Below, piece by piece: positions 55,459-64,000 of a stretch of 64,000 nt of DNA. How positions within the stretch are numbered: position 1 is the first letter of the stretch; every line of letters starts with the position of its first letter. A program made the position numbers and the translations under genes. This stretch comes from Rhodoferax sp. BLA1. GTDB taxonomy: Bacteria; Pseudomonadota; Gammaproteobacteria; Burkholderiales; Burkholderiaceae_C. The stretch is from contig NZ_SZVI01000005.1 in assembly GCF_013416775.1 (NCBI RefSeq), forward strand, positions 186,001 through 250,000. Reading direction: 5' to 3'. The notes beneath the pieces were generated by a model. It was not told where the DNA came from and did no database searches. It saw only the letters and a list, made by a program, of their open reading frames with translations.

Positions 55459-56067
55459 CTACTTCAACAAAGCTTCGGCCCGCAAGGCCGCTTGCACAGC
55501 CGGACGAGCCGCTACCCGGGTGGCGAAAGCGCTCAAGTTGACCAAGGCTGACACATCAATGCCCACGAACTTGCCCCAACTTTGCACCACAAAAAGATAG
55601 GCATCAGCGACGGTGAACACGTCTCCCATCAGGTAATTTTTGCCACTCAGTTCGCCGTCAACCCATTGTAGGCGGGCGTTTAGGCGGGCTTTGGCGGGTT
55701 CTTTGGCCTCGTCTGGCAGGTTCGGTGTGAACAGCGGGGAGAAGCCTTTGTGCAGCTCTGTGGCGATGAAATTGAGCCATTCCTGCAGCTTGTAACGCTC
55801 AAACGTGCCGTTGGCAGGTGCCAACTGCCGCTCTGGCACCAGATCGGCCAGGTACTGCAGGATCACCGCAACCTCGTGTAACTGCTTGCCATCGTCGAGC
55901 ACCAGCAGCGGCACATAACCCAGCGGGTTGATGCTGTAGTAGTCGGTTCCGTCTTCCAGACGGTGGGTCTTGGTAGGTGCGGACACGGCTTCAAAAGCCA
56001 GCCCGGTTTCCTTCATCGCAATATGGGTTGCCAACGAACATGCGCCGGCCGAGTAGTAGAGTTTCAT
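55459..56067 (-). CDS. Glutathione S-transferase, beta-class-like
   Basis: The 202-residue protein starts MKLYYSAGACSLATHIAMKE. Cys10 is placed as in beta-class bacterial GSTs, and the thioredoxin-like domain (NPLGYVPLLVLDDG, ESS-like LHEVAVILQYLAD) is followed by an all-helical C-terminal domain (YLMGDVFTVADAYLFVV). It conjugates or reduces electrophiles with glutathione. The ATG at 56067 fits the family start. Confidence 0.93.
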   Translation of the reverse strand: MKLYYSAGACSLATHIAMKETGLAFEAVSAPTKTHRLEDGTDYYSINPLGYVPLLVLDDGKQLHEVAVILQYLADLVPERQLAPANGTFERYKLQEWLNFIATELHKGFSPLFTPNLPDEAKEPAKARLNARLQWVDGELSGKNYLMGDVFTVADAYLFVVQSWGKFVGIDVSALVNLSAFATRVAARPAVQAALRAEALLK

Positions 56068-56419
56068 GCGGTGTTCCAGAAAAAATGAAGGTGAGCAACG
56101 CCACACCATGGCAACAACAACAGCGGTGTGCCGATGCTAACCCGCCTGTCTGTTCCGAGCGCGGCAAGCGCCCGGGAAGCCCTGAAATCGTGCACAAGAA
56201 CAGCAAGGGTGTTTGGGGCAGTGAGCCCTTGTTTTGCTTGGTGAGTCAGCCATCAAAAAAGGAGCTGACAGTTGGCACCCCGGCGCCGACGCTGGGAACG
56301 GACCACGGTGAACCCCTGCTGGCCAAGTGAGACCCCGACAGATCTGGTCTCAGCGTATAGCCCAGCTATCACAAAAACGATAGCTACCAGCCCTTATTAA
56401 ATAAGGGTTAGAGCATGAT
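56068..56419. other. 352-base gene-free stretch
   Basis: It holds a dispersed repeat (56367-56416) and a short hairpin TGAGACC/GGTCTCA (56328-56352). I see no RNA or protein gene in the remainder. Confidence 0.5.
56367..56416 (-). repeat. Dispersed palindromic repeat (intergenic)
   Basis: The plus strand reads GATAGCTACCAGCCCTTATTAAATAAGGGTTAGAGC, the reverse orientation of the other intergenic copies. The CCCTTATT/AATAAGGG arms are intact. It ends four bases from the PFK stop and could act as its 3' hairpin. Confidence 0.88.
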
Positions 56420-57634
56420 TTACCGGTGTAAAACCTTGGCAATCGGGTTGTGCCGCAGCCGGAAGGCATCGGGCATTTTGGAGCCCAGCAGCGGGCGCAG
56501 GTACATACGGAAGGCGTCGGTCACATCGGTGCCGCTGGCGGTGATGAACTCGTCTTCCATGGTGCGTGTTTTGCCAGCCACGCTGGCCAGCGGCAGCAGT
56601 TCGTAGTCGACCGAATAAAAGCCGGTGCGCTTGATGGCCACCGAGCCATCGCGGTCGCCCCACATGGCAAACTGCACCGCTTTTTCGCCGACCTCGCGCG
56701 CCTCGCGCTGGTCCACGTCCGAGACACAACCGATGAACGAGCGTTGCATGTAGCCAAAGGTGTCACCACGCACCCGCGTGATGTTGAGCTTGGACTTGAT
56801 CTCTTCACACAACAAATCGGCCAGTGCGCCATTGCCCGAGAGCTGCACATTGCCGTGGGCATCGTGCTCGATTTTTTTGGCCAGCAAGGTGACGATCGGT
56901 GTGCCGGAGGCGTCGTGGATGCCTTCTGAGACCGCAATCACACAACGGCCAAAACGCTCGTAGGCCACTTTCACATCGGCGAGGAATTTCTCCAGCACAA
57001 AGGTGCGCTCGGGCAAGTAGATCAGGTGTGGGCCGTCGTCCGGGAATTTTTTACCCAGGGCCGAGGCCGCCGTCAAGAAACCGGCGTGGCGACCCATGAC
57101 CACACCCACATAGACGCCGGGCAGGGCGGCGTTGTCCAGATTGGCACCGGCAAAAGCTTGCGCCACAAAACGTGCGGCTGACGGGAAACCGGGTGTGTGG
57201 TCACTGCCAACCAAGTCGTTGTCAATGGTCTTGGGGATGTGGATGGTGCGCAGTGGGTAGTTGGCGGCTTGGGCCTCTTCGCTGACGATGCGTACCGTGT
57301 CACTGGAGTCGTTGCCACCGATGTAGAAAAAATGCTCGATCTGGTGGGCCTGCAACACCTTGAAGATCTCGTGGCAGTAGGCGGCGTCGGGTTTGTCGCG
57401 GGTGGAGCCCAGGGCGCTTGACGGGGTGTTGGCCACCAGTTCCAGGTTGTGGCTGGTCTCCTGGGTCAGGTCGACAAAGTTCTCGTCGACGATGCCACGC
57501 ACGCCGTGGCGCGCGCCGTAGATGTGTTCGATCTGGCCAAAACGACGAGCTTCGAGCGCTACGCCGACCAGGGATTGGTTGATGACTGCAGTGGGGCCGC
57601 CACCTTGGGCGACGAGAATTTTTCCGGATGCCAT
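56420..57634 (-). CDS. 6-phosphofructokinase, probably pyrophosphate-dependent
   Basis: The 404-residue protein phosphorylates fructose 6-phosphate in glycolysis. It begins MASGKILVAQGGGPTAVINQSL and has FYIGGNDSSDTVRI, PKTIDNDLVGSDHTPGFPSAARF, and VVMGRHAGFLTAASAL. The Asp in GGNDSSD at the position that is Gly in ATP-dependent enzymes, with Lys in PKTIDND, points to PPi as phosphoryl donor, which would make the step reversible. The ATG at 57634 is the family start; a longer frame upstream has no homology. Confidence 0.88.
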   Translation of the reverse strand: MASGKILVAQGGGPTAVINQSLVGVALEARRFGQIEHIYGARHGVRGIVDENFVDLTQETSHNLELVANTPSSALGSTRDKPDAAYCHEIFKVLQAHQIEHFFYIGGNDSSDTVRIVSEEAQAANYPLRTIHIPKTIDNDLVGSDHTPGFPSAARFVAQAFAGANLDNAALPGVYVGVVMGRHAGFLTAASALGKKFPDDGPHLIYLPERTFVLEKFLADVKVAYERFGRCVIAVSEGIHDASGTPIVTLLAKKIEHDAHGNVQLSGNGALADLLCEEIKSKLNITRVRGDTFGYMQRSFIGCVSDVDQREAREVGEKAVQFAMWGDRDGSVAIKRTGFYSVDYELLPLASVAGKTRTMEDEFITASGTDVTDAFRMYLRPLLGSKMPDAFRLRHNPIAKVLHR

Positions 57635-57821
57635 GGATTGTCCTGTTTCAAAAGAATGTTGCTGAAACTGCCAAGACCTATTGTGCGCCTGAACATGTTT
57701 GACTTTGCTGACGAAACAGCCCGAGAGACGTGGTTTTAGGGGGCTTCGGTAAAATTGCCGCAGTTGTACACAGGCGCCGGGCGAGCGCCGTTTTTTTTCC
57801 CGCCCATTCGATGGAAACACC

Positions 57822-59894
57822 ATGCTTTATCCCCAACACTTTGACGTGATCGTCGTCGGTGGCGGCCATGCCGGCACCGAGGCCGCGTTGGCAGCTGCCC
57901 GCATGGGCTGCAAGACGCTGCTGTTGACCCACAACATCGAGACGCTGGGCCAGATGAGCTGCAACCCCTCGATTGGTGGCATCGGCAAAGGCCATCTGGT
58001 CAAAGAGGTGGACGCCCTCGGTGGCGCCATGGCCGCAGCTACTGACGAGAGTGGTGTGCAGTTCCGGATTCTGAATTCCAGCAAAGGCCCGGCAGTGCGC
58101 GCCACGCGTGCCCAGGCCGACCGTATTTTGTACAAGGCAGCCATCCGCAAGCGCCTGGAGAACCAGCCCAATCTGTGGCTGTTCCAGCAGGCGGTGGATG
58201 ACCTGATGGTGGAGGGTGACCGGGTGGTGGGTGCGGTGACCCAGGTCGGCATTCACTTTCGTGCCAGCACGGTGGTGCTGACGGCGGGCACTTTTCTGGA
58301 TGGCAAGATCCATGTCGGCCTGAACAACTATGCCGCCGGGCGTGCTGGTGACCCACCAGCGGTGAGCTTGAGTGCTCGCCTCAAAGAACTGAAACTCCCG
58401 CAAGGGCGTCTGAAAACAGGCACACCCCCGCGCATCGATGGTCGTTCGATCGACTTCAGCCGCTGTACCGAACAACCTGGCGACGGCATGCCCGGAGGCA
58501 TGAGCCCGGTGATGCCGGTGTTCAGCTTTCTGGGCCGGGCAGAACAACACCCGCAGCAGATGCCGTGCTGGATCACCCACACCAACGAACGCACCCACGA
58601 GATCATCCGCAGCGGGTTTGATCGCAGCCCGATGTTCACCGGCAAGATCGAAGGCGTGGGCCCGCGTTATTGCCCGAGTGTCGAAGACAAGATCAACCGC
58701 TTTGCCGACAAGGACAGCCACCAGATTTTTCTGGAGCCTGAAGGCCTGACCACCCACGAGTACTACCCCAATGGCATCAGCACCAGCCTGCCGTTTGACA
58801 TCCAGTACGACTTGGTGCGCAGCATGGTGGGTCTGGAGAACGCGCACATCTTGCGGCCCGGCTACGCGATTGAGTACGACTACTTTGACCCGCAACAGCT
58901 CAAAAGCAGTTTCGAGACACGGGTTATCAACGGCCTGTTTTTTGCCGGCCAGATCAACGGCACCACCGGTTATGAAGAGGCTGCGGCACAAGGTCTGTTT
59001 GCCGGCATCAATGCTGCGCTACAGGCGCGTGCCCTCGGTGGTGGTGACGGTGCAAGCAGCGCCACAGGCCGCATCGAGTACCAGGCAGACATCTGGGTGC
59101 CTGCACGTGATGAAGCCTATCTGGGTGTGATGGTGGACGACCTGATCACCAAAGGTGTAACCGAGCCTTACCGCATGTTCACCAGCCGGGCCGAGTTCCG
59201 GCTGCAGTTGCGTGAAGACAATGCCGACGCACGGCTGACCGAAGCGGGCCGCCAACTCGGCCTGGTCGACGATGTGCGCTGGGATGCATTCAGCCGCAAA
59301 CGTGATGCTGTTTCACGTGAAACAGAGCGTCTGCGCTTGATCTGGGTCAGTCCCAAAAACCTGGAAGCTGCCGAAGCTGAGCGTGTGTTGGGCAAGACGT
59401 TGGAGCACGAGTACAACCTGGCTGAGTTATTGCGTCGCCCGGGTGTCAGCTATGCGTCGTTGATGTCTTTGGATGGTGGTAGATACGCATCGGCCGAGTT
59501 GGCTGCTGATGTTTCACGTGAAACAGCCGAGGCTAATGCGGCAGCGACGGTGATCGAGCAGGTTGAGATCGCCAGTAAATATTCTGGTTACATCGATCGC
59601 CAGAAGGACGATGTACAACGCGCCACCCACTACGAAAACCTCAAGCTGCCGCAGGATCTGGACTACATGCAGGTGTCTGCACTGAGCATTGAGGCGCGCC
59701 AAAAACTCAACCGTCACAAGCCGGAAACACTGGGCCAGGCCTCACGTCTGTCGGGCATCACCCCAGCCACGATTTCGTTGTTGACCATCCATTTGAAGAA
59801 GACCAAGTTCAAAGGTTTTGTGACACCCGACGACCGGCGTGTTGGGATACCCGTTGCGTCGGCGCCGGAGGTCAACAGCGAGGTGGCTCAATGA
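57822..59894 (+). CDS. mnmG: tRNA uridine-5-carboxymethylaminomethyl modification enzyme MnmG
   Basis: MnmG (GidA), with MnmE, modifies the wobble uridine of certain tRNAs using FAD and methylene-THF. The 690-residue protein has the N-terminal FAD motif [45 protein letters not shown], and [19 protein letters not shown]. It is slightly longer than E. coli MnmG (629). Two perfect parS sites lie within the gene, each encoding VSRET. Its stop overlaps the rsmG start by four bases. Confidence 0.97.
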   Translation: MLYPQHFDVIVVGGGHAGTEAALAAARMGCKTLLLTHNIETLGQMSCNPSIGGIGKGHLVKEVDALGGAMAAATDESGVQFRILNSSKGPAVRATRAQADRILYKAAIRKRLENQPNLWLFQQAVDDLMVEGDRVVGAVTQVGIHFRASTVVLTAGTFLDGKIHVGLNNYAAGRAGDPPAVSLSARLKELKLPQGRLKTGTPPRIDGRSIDFSRCTEQPGDGMPGGMSPVMPVFSFLGRAEQHPQQMPCWITHTNERTHEIIRSGFDRSPMFTGKIEGVGPRYCPSVEDKINRFADKDSHQIFLEPEGLTTHEYYPNGISTSLPFDIQYDLVRSMVGLENAHILRPGYAIEYDYFDPQQLKSSFETRVINGLFFAGQINGTTGYEEAAAQGLFAGINAALQARALGGGDGASSATGRIEYQADIWVPARDEAYLGVMVDDLITKGVTEPYRMFTSRAEFRLQLREDNADARLTEAGRQLGLVDDVRWDAFSRKRDAVSRETERLRLIWVSPKNLEAAEAERVLGKTLEHEYNLAELLRRPGVSYASLMSLDGGRYASAELAADVSRETAEANAAATVIEQVEIASKYSGYIDRQKDDVQRATHYENLKLPQDLDYMQVSALSIEARQKLNRHKPETLGQASRLSGITPATISLLTIHLKKTKFKGFVTPDDRRVGIPVASAPEVNSEVAQ
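59309..59324. other. parS centromere site (perfect, inside mnmG)
   Basis: TGTTTCACGTGAAACA is the exact 16-base ParB-binding palindrome conserved across bacterial chromosomes. It is coding (VSRET) and lies 3.6 kb before parB. Confidence 0.92.
59510..59525. other. parS centromere site (perfect, inside mnmG)
   Basis: A second exact TGTTTCACGTGAAACA, 201 bases from the first, in the same reading frame phase and again encoding VSRET. Confidence 0.92.
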
Positions 59895-60544
59895 ACACGC
59901 TGGAGGTACCACTGCGCCAGGGTCTGGCCGAACTGGGTTTGGCACTGACGGACGAACAGATAGCCCGGTTGCTGGACTATCTGGGCCTGATCCAGAAATG
60001 GACCAAGGTCTACAACCTGACTGCGGTGCGCGACCCGGCCGAGATGTTGACGCACCATCTGCTGGACAGCTTGGCGGTGATCAAGCCTTTGCGGCATCAG
60101 CTCACTGATGCAACGGCCTCGTTCAAATTGCTGGATGTGGGCTCAGGTGCCGGTTTGCCCGGTGTGGTGATTGCCATCTGCTGCCCCGATATCACGGTGC
60201 ACTGCGTTGATACGGTGGCCAAAAAAGCTGCATTTATCCAGCAGGTGGCGGTCACCCTGAAGTTGTCCAATCTGCGGGGTGTGCATGCACGTGTTGAGAG
60301 TTTGACCGACAAATACCAGGTGGTCAGTTCACGCGCGTTTGCTTCGCTGCTGGACTTCACCAACTGGTCGGCCCAGGCCTTGGCAGAGCAGGGTATCTGG
60401 ATGGCGATGAAGGGTAAACACCCGGCAGAGGAGATGGCGGCACTGCCGTCCAATGTGTCTGTGTTTCACGTGGAACAGTTGGAGGTGCCGGGACTGGGCG
60501 CGGAGCGGTGTATTGTCTGGATGCGGCCTGCGTTGATCGCTTGA
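59891..60544 (+). CDS. rsmG: 16S rRNA (guanine(527)-N7)-methyltransferase RsmG
   Basis: RsmG (GidB) methylates G527 of 16S rRNA. The 217-residue protein has the SAM-binding motif [21 protein letters not shown] and the [20 protein letters not shown] segment. It overlaps mnmG by four bases. A near-perfect parS (one mismatch) is embedded near its end. Confidence 0.97.
   Translation: MNTLEVPLRQGLAELGLALTDEQIARLLDYLGLIQKWTKVYNLTAVRDPAEMLTHHLLDSLAVIKPLRHQLTDATASFKLLDVGSGAGLPGVVIAICCPDITVHCVDTVAKKAAFIQQVAVTLKLSNLRGVHARVESLTDKYQVVSSRAFASLLDFTNWSAQALAEQGIWMAMKGKHPAEEMAALPSNVSVFHVEQLEVPGLGAERCIVWMRPALIA
60462..60477. other. parS-like site (15 of 16, inside rsmG)
   Basis: TGTTTCACGTGGAACA differs from the consensus by one base in the right arm. 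It encodes part of [10 protein letters not shown]. Confidence 0.7.
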
Positions 60545-60590
60545 GTCTTTTTTTACCTCGTAGGAATCAGCCGGGCGACGCGTTTTGCTT

Positions 60591-60756
60591 CGTGTCCCCC
60601 GGCCTTCTGCCTCCTCCTTAACCTACGCAAAACGCATCATCCAACTGATTCGGGATGATCGTGGCATTCCTGTCAGGGTTAAATTCAGCGCTAGCGGTGG
60701 AGTTGGGGTGGGTACCAAAGTGAGGTTAAGGAGGAGGCCGCAGGCCGGGGGACACG
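60591..60756. repeat. Long inverted repeat A (34-base arms)
   Basis: Arms are 60591-60624 and 60723-60756; 32 of 34 bases pair. The arms begin CGTGTCCCCCGGCC and end GGCCGGGGGACACG. The 98 bases between them contain the left arm of repeat B. Confidence 0.8.
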
Positions 60757-60780
60757 AACGGCGGTATCCACCCCAACTCC
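60699..60780. repeat. Inverted repeat B (18-base arms) interleaved with A
   Basis: GGAGTTGGGGTGGGTACC at 60699-60716 pairs with GGTATCCACCCCAACTCC at 60763-60780, 17 of 18. It encloses the right arm of repeat A, so A and B hairpins would compete. Confidence 0.75.
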
Positions 60781-60873
60781 GCTGCGGGTAAGCCAACAAC
60801 AGATGAGGGCGGGGCTTTCTGACCGCAATCATTCCAACGTAAACTCTCAGCCTCCCCCTGTCTAAAGAATCCC

Positions 60874-61488
60874 ATGCTCGGCATCACCGACTACACCACC
60901 TTTGTTGTCACCGTTCTGGTCTTCCTGCTGGTGCCAGGGCCGGGCAATTTGGCCTTGATCACCTCGACCAGCAAGGGCGGTATCCAGGGTGGACTAGCGG
61001 CCACGTTGGGGGTCATCCTGGGGGATCAGGTCTTGATGTGGTCGGCGGTGGCCGGTGTGGCCACTTTGCTGATGGCCTACCCGGATGCCTTCCACGCGGT
61101 GCAGTGGCTGGGTGCCGCATATCTGGCCTGGCTGGGGTTCAAGATGCTGCTGGCCAAGCCGGGTGCGGCGCCGGTGCTGAGCATCAAACCACATCACTTC
61201 CTGCAGCAGGCGTTGATGATCACGCTGCTCAACCCCAAAGCCATTTTGTTTTACATGGCGTTTTTTCCGCTGTTTGTAGACCCGGTACACCAGCAGGGGC
61301 TGCTGACCTACGCTGTTATGGCTGCCACCATCGCGGCGCTCACCTTGGGTTACGGTTTGACTTCGACCTTGTTGACCCACTTTCTGGCCGAGAGGGTTCG
61401 TGCCAACCCGATGATCTCGCGTGTGCTTGAAAAAGTGGCTGGTTTGTTTTTGGTCGGGTTCGGCATCAAGCTGGCGGTATCGCGCTAG
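60874..61488 (+). CDS. LysE/RhtB family exporter
   Basis: The 204-residue membrane protein has five or six helices and the family pattern VPGPGNLALITSTSKGGIQGGLAATLGVILGD, WLGAAYLAWLGFKML, and LLNPKAILFYMAFFPLF. LysE/RhtB proteins export amino acids such as lysine, threonine or homoserine; the substrate is not shown. It stands between rsmG and parA, preceded by interleaved inverted repeats. Confidence 0.9.
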   Translation: MLGITDYTTFVVTVLVFLLVPGPGNLALITSTSKGGIQGGLAATLGVILGDQVLMWSAVAGVATLLMAYPDAFHAVQWLGAAYLAWLGFKMLLAKPGAAPVLSIKPHHFLQQALMITLLNPKAILFYMAFFPLFVDPVHQQGLLTYAVMAATIAALTLGYGLTSTLLTHFLAERVRANPMISRVLEKVAGLFLVGFGIKLAVSR

Positions 61489-61501
61489 TTTGGGTCGTCG
61501 C

Positions 61502-61517
61502 TGTTTCACGTGAAACC
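61502..61517. other. parS-like site (15 of 16) before parA
   Basis: TGTTTCACGTGAAACC matches the parS consensus except for the last base. It lies in the LysE-parA intergenic region, 41 bases before the parA start, where ParB binding could also influence parA expression. Confidence 0.8.
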
Positions 61518-61557
61518 ATGATCTTGTTGGATTCCTTTTTACCCTGAGTTTGTTTCT

Positions 61558-62343
61558 ATGGCCAAAATCTTCTGCATTGCCAACCAAAAGGGTGGCGTTG
61601 GCAAGACCACCACCACCGTCAATCTGGCCGCCGGGCTGGCCAAGGTCGGTCAGCGCGTGTTGATGGTGGACCTGGACCCGCAGGGCAATGCCACCATGGG
61701 CTCAGGTGTGGACAAACGCAAGCTCGCGCTCAGTGTCTACGACGTGTTGCTGGAGTCCGCCTCGGTGCGTGAGGCGCGTGTACAAAGCGACAAGCTGGCA
61801 GAGGCGGGTTGTGGTTATGACATCCTGGCGGCCAACCGGGAGCTGGCCGGGGCCGAGGTCGAGATGGTCAGCCTGGAGCGGCGCGAGAAACGCCTGAAGA
61901 CCGCGTTGGCCGAGGTTGACGGTGACTACGACTTTGTGTTGATCGACTGCCCACCGAGCCTGTCGATGCTAACCCTCAATGGGCTGTGTTGTGCCAACGG
62001 CGTGATTGTGCCGATGCAGTGTGAATACTTTGCGCTCGAAGGCCTGGCTGACCTGGTCAACACCATCAAGCAGGTGCACGCCAACCTGAACAAAGACCTG
62101 GCCATCATCGGCCTGTTGCGCGTGATGTTTGACCCGCGCATCACCTTGCAGCAGCAGGTCAGTGACCAACTCAAGGCACGTTTTGGAGACAAGGTGTTTG
62201 ACACTGTGATTCCGCGCAATGTGCGCCTGGCCGAGGCACCCAGCTACGGTGTGCCCGGCGTGGTGTTTGACCCGTCAAGCAAGGGTGCACAAGCCTTTGT
62301 GAGCTTTGCCACCGAGATGGTGGAACGCATCAAAAAAATGTAG
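61558..62343 (+). CDS. parA: Chromosome partitioning ATPase ParA
   Basis: The 261-residue protein begins MAKIFCIANQKGGVGKTTTTVNLAAGLA with the deviant Walker A motif and has VDLDPQGNATMGSG and LIDCPPSLSMLTLN. It moves ParB-parS complexes (newly replicated origins) toward the cell poles. A parS-like site lies in its promoter. parB follows after an intervening hydrolase gene. Confidence 0.97.
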   Translation: MAKIFCIANQKGGVGKTTTTVNLAAGLAKVGQRVLMVDLDPQGNATMGSGVDKRKLALSVYDVLLESASVREARVQSDKLAEAGCGYDILAANRELAGAEVEMVSLERREKRLKTALAEVDGDYDFVLIDCPPSLSMLTLNGLCCANGVIVPMQCEYFALEGLADLVNTIKQVHANLNKDLAIIGLLRVMFDPRITLQQQVSDQLKARFGDKVFDTVIPRNVRLAEAPSYGVPGVVFDPSSKGAQAFVSFATEMVERIKKM

Positions 62344-62393
62344 GCAAATTGGCTTTTAGCCCAATCAGAACCTGGGCTAATAGCTATCAAAAC
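62344..62393 (+). repeat. Dispersed palindromic repeat (intergenic)
   Basis: The core GGCTTTTAGCCCAATCAGAACCTGGGCTAATAGCTA is a variant with AGCCCA/TGGGCT arms. It is the copy most similar to that inside putA at 6137. Confidence 0.82.
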
Positions 62394-62397
62394 AGAC

Positions 62398-62940
62398 ATG
62401 ATGAAACCTGAGAACATCCTCATCCTGCCAGGTTGGCAGAACTCTGGCCCAGCGCATTGGCAAAGCCTGTGGCAGGCCCAGTTTGGCTACGCCCGGGTGG
62501 AGCAGCACGACTGGATGCGCCCGCTGCGGGGTGACTGGATGGGCCGCCTGGAAGAGGTGTTGTTGTCGCTCGATGGTCCGGCCGTGCTGGTGGCGCACAG
62601 CCTGGGCTGCCAGTTGGTGGCGGCGTGGGCGGCGCACTCCAGCCACACCCGGCTGGTGAAGGCCGCTCTGCTGGTGGCGCCCGGTGATGCCGAGTGTGAA
62701 GAATTACGCTCGGTGCTGAGCAGCTGGTCGCCGCTGGTGCTGAAAACTTTGCCGTTTGCCAGCACCCTGGTGGCCAGCAGCGACGATCCGTATTGCAGCC
62801 CTGAGCGGTCCACCCAGTTTGCCAGCGCCTGGGGTTCCCGCCTGGTCAACATGGGCGCACGCGGTCACATCAATGCCGAGTCCGGCCTGGGCGATTGGTC
62901 GGCCGGGCAGGCCCTGTTGCAAGAACTGACAAACATTTAA
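62398..62940 (+). CDS. RBBP9/YdeN family alpha/beta hydrolase
   Basis: The 180-residue protein has an N-terminal LPGWQNSGPAHWQSLW segment and the nucleophile elbow AHSLGCQLVAAWAA with Ser in GxSxG-like HSLGC. The Asp (SSDDPYCS) and His (GARGHINAESGLGDW) of the triad are in place. RBBP9-type hydrolases are small serine hydrolases of unclear natural substrate. It is inserted between parA and parB. Confidence 0.88.
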   Translation: MMKPENILILPGWQNSGPAHWQSLWQAQFGYARVEQHDWMRPLRGDWMGRLEEVLLSLDGPAVLVAHSLGCQLVAAWAAHSSHTRLVKAALLVAPGDAECEELRSVLSSWSPLVLKTLPFASTLVASSDDPYCSPERSTQFASAWGSRLVNMGARGHINAESGLGDWSAGQALLQELTNI

Positions 62941-62953
62941 AAAAGGGACACAC

Positions 62954-63934
62954 ATGGTCACCAAAAAACCCAAAGGCCTGGGACGCGGGCTTGAAGCCTT
63001 GCTCGGACCAACGGTCGACGAACTGCTCGGCACGGATGGCGCATCTTCGGCGGCTGCCAACAGTGGCCAACCGTCCACCCTCTTGCTCAGCGACATGGTG
63101 CCCGGCCAGTACCAGCCGCGCACCCGTATGGACGAGGGCGCGCTCTATGAACTGGCCGAATCGATCAAAGCCCAAGGCATCATGCAGCCGATCCTGGTAC
63201 GCCGTCTGAGTGATACCGATGCTGACCTCAAACGCAGCCAGATCTCACCCGACATGCAAGGCGGTGCCGGGCGCCCGGTGTACGAGATCATTGCCGGTGA
63301 GCGCCGTTTCCGCGCCGCCAAATTGGCTGGGCTGGAGAGTGTGCCGGTGCTGGTGCGCGACGTGCCCAACGAGGCCGCCGCCGCCATGGCGCTGATCGAG
63401 AACATGCAGCGCGAAGACCTCAACCCGCTCGAAGAAGCCCAGGGTTTACAACGCCTGATCAAGGAATTTGGCCTGACGCACGAAACCGCGGCACAGGCGG
63501 TGGGCCGCTCACGCAGCGCCGCCAGCAACCTGCTGCGCCTGCTGAACCTGGCCGAGCCGGTGCAGACCATGCTGATGGCCGGTGATGTTGAGATGGGCCA
63601 CGCCCGCGCCTTGCTGAGCCTGGACAAAGCGATGCAGATCACCGCTGCCAGCCAGATCGCCACCAAAAAAATGTCGGTGCGCGAGGCCGAAAGCCTGGTC
63701 AAAAAACTCGGCGCCGAGTTCTCGCTGGTGGCCAGCAAACCCAAAAAAGAAAAGTCACGCGATTTAAAACGCGTCGAAGAAGAACTGTCTGACCTGCTGA
63801 TGGCCGAGGTTGAAGTGCGTGTCAAAAAACGTGTCAAACGGGCCGGGCGTATGGAAGAAATGGGTGAACTCAGCATCTCTTTTGGCTCGCTTGACGAGCT
63901 CAATGGGCTGATCGAGAAACTGCAGAAGCTCTGA
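62954..63934 (+). CDS. parB: Chromosome partitioning protein ParB
   Basis: The 326-residue protein has the typical N-terminus KKPKGLGRGLEALLG, the CTP-binding motif region (VYEIIAGERRFRAAKLAGL), the helix-turn-helix (THETAAQAVGRSRSAASNLLRLLNL) and a C-terminal dimerisation domain. It loads at parS as a CTP-dependent clamp. Four parS or near-parS sites occur 1.4-3.6 kb upstream. The stop at 63934 leaves 66 bases of unassigned sequence before the window ends. Confidence 0.97.
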   Translation: MVTKKPKGLGRGLEALLGPTVDELLGTDGASSAAANSGQPSTLLLSDMVPGQYQPRTRMDEGALYELAESIKAQGIMQPILVRRLSDTDADLKRSQISPDMQGGAGRPVYEIIAGERRFRAAKLAGLESVPVLVRDVPNEAAAAMALIENMQREDLNPLEEAQGLQRLIKEFGLTHETAAQAVGRSRSAASNLLRLLNLAEPVQTMLMAGDVEMGHARALLSLDKAMQITAASQIATKKMSVREAESLVKKLGAEFSLVASKPKKEKSRDLKRVEEELSDLLMAEVEVRVKKRVKRAGRMEEMGELSISFGSLDELNGLIEKLQKL

Positions 63935-64000
63935 TCTGAGCACCAGCTGGCTGGGTTAAGCACGCCATGTGTGTTTCAGGAGTCCGGCTGCCATGAGCCG

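Larger units (their letters stand above)
60545..60873. other. 329-base gene-free stretch with interleaved inverted repeats
   Basis: It contains two interleaved pairs of inverted repeats (34 and 18 bases) in the order A-B-A'-B'. No gene was recognised. The unit may be a MITE-like insertion or a switchable leader of the LysE-family gene at 60874. Confidence 0.6.

Noticed and set aside
57678..58991. 437-codon minus-strand frame opposite mnmG
   Set aside because: Antisense of a clear mnmG; no domain recognised.

Overview
The window is 64 kb of origin-proximal chromosome from a Burkholderiales bacterium. It most resembles the family Comamonadaceae, and Rhodoferax or a close relative is my best guess. 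The reasons are high-GC betaproteobacterial codon use, the rpmH-rnpA-yidD-yidC and dnaA-dnaN-gyrB blocks, a probable rhodoquinone-biosynthesis methyltransferase (RquA), and a dispersed palindromic repeat of a type I associate with Comamonadaceae. No rRNA, tRNA, CRISPR array, prophage or intact insertion sequence was seen.

Layout. 0-9.4 kb: amino-acid catabolism and chemotaxis (saccharopine-dehydrogenase-like gene with a divergent Lrp regulator, a PAS chemoreceptor, arginase, a second chemoreceptor, putA with a divergent Lrp regulator). 9.4-17.6 kb: yidC, yidD, rnpA and rpmH on the minus strand, divergent from dnaA, dnaN and gyrB. 17.6-34.3 kb: mixed metabolism and signalling (heparinase-like enzyme, gpmI, adhE with a DeoR regulator, two GGDEF proteins, a shikimate-dehydrogenase-like enzyme, NnrU, Spy/CpxP-like protein, rdgC, CDF transporter). 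34.5-37.1 kb: a tight three-gene electron-transfer module (flavin/2Fe-2S reductase, multi-histidine membrane protein, octaheme cytochrome c). 37.3-43.5 kb: small genes, an OsmC-YcaO fusion, and a copper locus (CopZ-like protein and Crp/Fnr regulator divergent from a Cu P-type ATPase). 43.8-46.5 kb: two small genes, one FlaG-like, behind a sigma-28 promoter, then minCDE. 46.5-47.6 kb: an AT-rich gene-free tandem duplication full of DnaA boxes. 47.6-54.6 kb: a complete ccmABCDEFGHI operon. 54.7-57.6 kb: rquA, a glutathione transferase and a PPi-type phosphofructokinase. 57.8-64 kb: mnmG, rsmG, a LysE-family exporter, parA, a hydrolase and parB, with four parS sites.

How it fits together. The ccm operon supplies the machinery needed to mature the octaheme cytochrome. 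rquA, adhE and PPi-PFK suggest a facultative anaerobe with fermentative and rhodoquinone-based electron disposal. The parS cluster and the duplicated DnaA-box/DnaA-trio arrays between minC and ccmI suggest that the replication origin may lie near 47 kb, about 34 kb from dnaA, and not in the short dnaA promoter region. Ten copies of a palindromic repeat are scattered through the window, and four of them lie in frame inside putA and yidC.
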